Source: a virus. From it: a DNA stretch of 62,954 bases. This document shows, piece by piece, positions 60,886-62,954 of the stretch (position 1 is the stretch's first letter; every line of letters begins with the position of its first letter). A model generated the notes under the pieces. That model worked only from the letters and a program-made list of their open reading frames with translations. It was not told where the DNA came from and ran no database searches. The stretch spans positions 1 to 62,954 of IMG/VR virus record IMGVR_UViG_3300021093_000072; one strand, 5' to 3'. A program made the position numbers and the translations under genes.

Positions 60886-62954
60886 ACATTGACCTTAATT
60901 TTTGATCTGAGCATGGCAAATCTTTCGATAGCTGATATTTCATCAACTCCAGATGCGTTACTGAAACCAACCGCACCGCCAAAATCGAAACCAGAGTCGA
61001 TAAAGCCTGCATCGGAATTGTGCACCAAATATCCATCAGCCAGATAGAGATTGCCGCCAACAGTCGACAGTGATATGGTGGCAACCGTTTCATCTGATTT
61101 TGCGATTAAATATACCGTCTGCCATGTGCCTCCAGCAGTCATGACCATGTCGCCAACCTCGATTCGCTGTACGCTCCTGTAGGCAATATTCCCGTCCCTC
61201 ATGACGGGCATAGCATGTTCAGCCGTCAACTTGAGCACGCCATTTATTACAAAATATGAGGTCTCAAAGCCTGCTGCAACCTCTGACACCACCACGAGAT
61301 GATTCACAAATGTACTGTCTTTGGGCCAATTGTCCCTGATTTCAGTGGATGTTATTGGGATGTCAAGATCCTTAGATGGGGACACGGGGCGCTTTGACAT
61401 GAGGATTTCGCCAGGCCTCACCTCCTCAATTGGCTTGTATCCTTTAGTTGTGCTGACGACTGTCCCGACCGCCAGGCAGCAGGATGGGGCACACACCACC
61501 TCATCCCTCAAGGAGGAACATATGGGTGAAGAAAAATTGGGGATTATTTGATAACTTTCTCTGTCTGCACCGCCAACACTGGTGGGCGCACAGCATGGAT
61601 TTTCTGCTATATTTCTTACTAGCGTGTAGCAGCCGTTTTCCACAATCATTTTTGCCACATCGTGAGGAATTTCCACCGATGTGTTGCCGCAGGACGGACA
61701 ATCAACAGATATTGATTCCTTGAAGGCTTGACTGTCCATGGCCGACAGGATGGACTCCTGAGAATCTATTTTAGAACCTGAAGCCAAATCAAAATGCAGT
61801 GTTCCTGATGGACATGATGGTATGCATGCTCCACCAATCAATGTGTCAAATCTGCCACCTGATGATGTCGCATAATCTCCAGTCGACAACTCCTGGCCAC
61901 CACCTAGATTTTCTTTGGTTGGCCCTGTAACGGTCGGGCAATCGTTGGAGGTCACAGATCCGTTGCTCTGCTGCGTGGATGATGAAAATTCTTCTAGAGT
62001 GACAGTTTCCACCTTGATCTTGATGGCTGATTGGCTGAATCCATCGATGCATGCACATCCAGGGAACGCCACGAATCGGAGGGCGTAATCCCAAATTTGT
62101 GCTTGCACCCCCGGTGGCATGAATGGAGACAAGCTCGGTTGGCCTGGTATTCTTCTCCAAGCTCTAGCGGCTACACTCGTTGAAATGAGCGACTCCTCTT
62201 GTCCCGAGCCAAGAGTGTCATCAGACCCATCTCCGTCCCGAAGCCATCCAGAAGCGTTTTCATTTGGCGAAAAATCAATAGTTTTGCACGAGAAAGATCC
62301 TGGCGTAACCAGGAAATAATAGACATGGGTTGATGGTGGAATTGGTCCGCTTGTGCTACCACCTCTGAGGCTGACACATCCACTGTCAAACAATATCGCA
62401 TCATTGCCAACATGAACTGGCCCAAGATGAAGATCAGGGTTGCTGCCGGGCACAGACCAGCATGCAATGTCTAGAGGAAGTGCGGTTCTTGGATGCAAGA
62501 AGTTGTCGTTGGCTTCAGCCACCTGTATGTCGGCATTTCTATCTCCGTATAATCCCCCCTGTACAGCGGTGCTGTAGCCGGTGAAATATGTCTGGAGGCC
62601 TTTTGGAAAAGAGCCACCATCAGTGAGCTGAGATGGCAGCGGCCTCATGCGGGGAGAATTTGTGGTTGAACCCATTGGTCTGAAAGGACGCATGCTCTGC
62701 CAAATTGAATCGTTTTGCCAATACCCTATCATCTGGTAGTAACTGCTGCTGGAAGAAGAAGAATAACTGCTAGAAGAAGAAGAACTGCTGCTTGAAGAAC
62801 TAGAATAACTAGAACTGCTGCTTGAAGAAGAAGAACTAGAAGAACTAGAAGAACTAGAAGAACTAGAAGAACTAGAACTGCTGCTTGAAGAAGATGATGA
62901 ACTGCTACCAGAAGAACTAGAAGAACTAGAACTGCTGCCGGAAGAACTAGAAGA
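60882..62954 (-). CDS. poly-Ser protein with intein-like Hint domain, 5' end outside the window
   Basis: The frame is open to the right edge; the first roughly 70 codons visible are poly-Ser with Gly/Tyr, so the true start lies beyond the window. From the ATG at 62732 the remainder is 616 aa: YWQNDSIWQSMRPF, beta-rich blocks, then a Hint domain at about residues 417-572. It has CLAVGTVVSTTKGYKPIEEV (C1, block A), LKLTAEHAMPVM (TxxH, block B) and LYLADGYLVHN followed by S. These are the residues needed for protein splicing in a mini-intein of about 155 residues. A short DAGFIDSGFDFGG tail follows. It is probably a tail fibre or surface protein. Confidence 0.78.
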   Translation of the reverse strand, partial: SSSSSGSSSSSSSSSGSSSSSSSSSSSSSSSSSSSSSSSSSSSSSSSSSYSSSSSSSSSSSSSYSSSSSSSYYQMIGYWQNDSIWQSMRPFRPMGSTTNSPRMRPLPSQLTDGGSFPKGLQTYFTGYSTAVQGGLYGDRNADIQVAEANDNFLHPRTALPLDIACWSVPGSNPDLHLGPVHVGNDAILFDSGCVSLRGGSTSGPIPPSTHVYYFLVTPGSFSCKTIDFSPNENASGWLRDGDGSDDTLGSGQEESLISTSVAARAWRRIPGQPSLSPFMPPGVQAQIWDYALRFVAFPGCACIDGFSQSAIKIKVETVTLEEFSSSTQQSNGSVTSNDCPTVTGPTKENLGGGQELSTGDYATSSGGRFDTLIGGACIPSCPSGTLHFDLASGSKIDSQESILSAMDSQAFKESISVDCPSCGNTSVEIPHDVAKMIVENGCYTLVRNIAENPCCAPTSVGGADRESYQIIPNFSSPICSSLRDEVVCAPSCCLAVGTVVSTTKGYKPIEEVRPGEILMSKRPVSPSKDLDIPITSTEIRDNWPKDSTFVNHLVVVSEVAAGFETSYFVINGVLKLTAEHAMPVMRDGNIAYRSVQRIEVGDMVMTAGGTWQTVYLIAKSDETVATISLSTVGGNLYLADGYLVHNSDAGFIDSGFDFGGAVGFSNASGVDEISAIERFAMLRSKIKVNV
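62742..62954 (-). repeat. Ser-codon microsatellite (poly-Ser linker)
   Basis: The coding strand is a mix of TCT, AGT, AGC and TCA triplets encoding Ser with occasional Gly or Tyr. Similar tracts occur at about 59160-59265 and 58735-58830 in the adjacent gene. Confidence 0.9.

Overview
The window looks like part of the genome of a large (huge/jumbo) tailed bacteriophage. The evidence is mixed: dense, overlapping genes on frequently switching strands, a GH24 lysozyme, tail-spike-like beta-helix proteins, very long poly-serine virion-type proteins at the right edge, an integrase, a tRNA-Leu, a sigma-70-like factor and many small unknown genes. TAA, TAG and TGA all act as stops, so the standard bacterial code applies. 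The host cannot be named from the sequence. LAYOUT. 1-3.8 kb: a G-rich compact type V effector gene (Cas12-like, RuvC motifs visible), a leader-like segment and a CRISPR array of 14 repeats of 36 bp, followed by a PD-(D/E)XK-like nuclease gene whose start lies in a decayed terminal repeat. There are no cas1, cas2 or cas4 genes. 3.8-8.1 kb (minus): an AT-rich cassette with a 2OG-Fe(II) oxygenase and a DUF6065-like protein, an interrupted nuclease-like gene, and a papain-like/polynucleotide-kinase-like fusion. 8.2-19.9 kb (plus): lysozyme with LysM, a ParB-like protein, three tandem leucine-rich-variant repeat proteins that arose by duplication, and two tail-spike-like beta-helix proteins, the second with a large extra helix inserted. 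19.9-31 kb: metallopeptidase, methyltransferase, two SET-domain proteins, tyrosine recombinase, nucleotidyltransferase-like protein, thermonuclease, ferritin-like protein, tRNA-Leu(UAA) and many small unknowns. 31-46 kb: a large unknown protein, a glycan cassette (UDP-galactopyranose mutase, a three-domain nucleotidyltransferase/HAD/kinase, five glycosyltransferase-like proteins) and an SNF2 helicase. 46-55 kb: TilS-like PP-loop ATPase, membrane protein, P-loop ATPase, M43-type metalloprotease, sigma-like factor, and a MoxR AAA+/VWA-metallopeptidase pair. 55-63 kb (minus): two giant poly-Ser, Cys-rich proteins, each carrying a Hint (intein-like) domain; the rightmost keeps the intein splice-junction residues. 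HOW IT WORKS TOGETHER (inference). The virion and lysis genes handle host recognition and entry or exit. The glycan cassette may modify virion or host surface sugars. The Cas12-CRISPR unit probably targets competing mobile elements. The sigma-like factor, together with a recurring minus-strand CGTATGATTG element and a related CGTATA element placed directly upstream of start codons, suggests phage-specific promoters. The most interesting items are the compact phage Cas12 locus with its odd array, the shared promoter element, the mini-intein candidate and the nested beta-helix spike.
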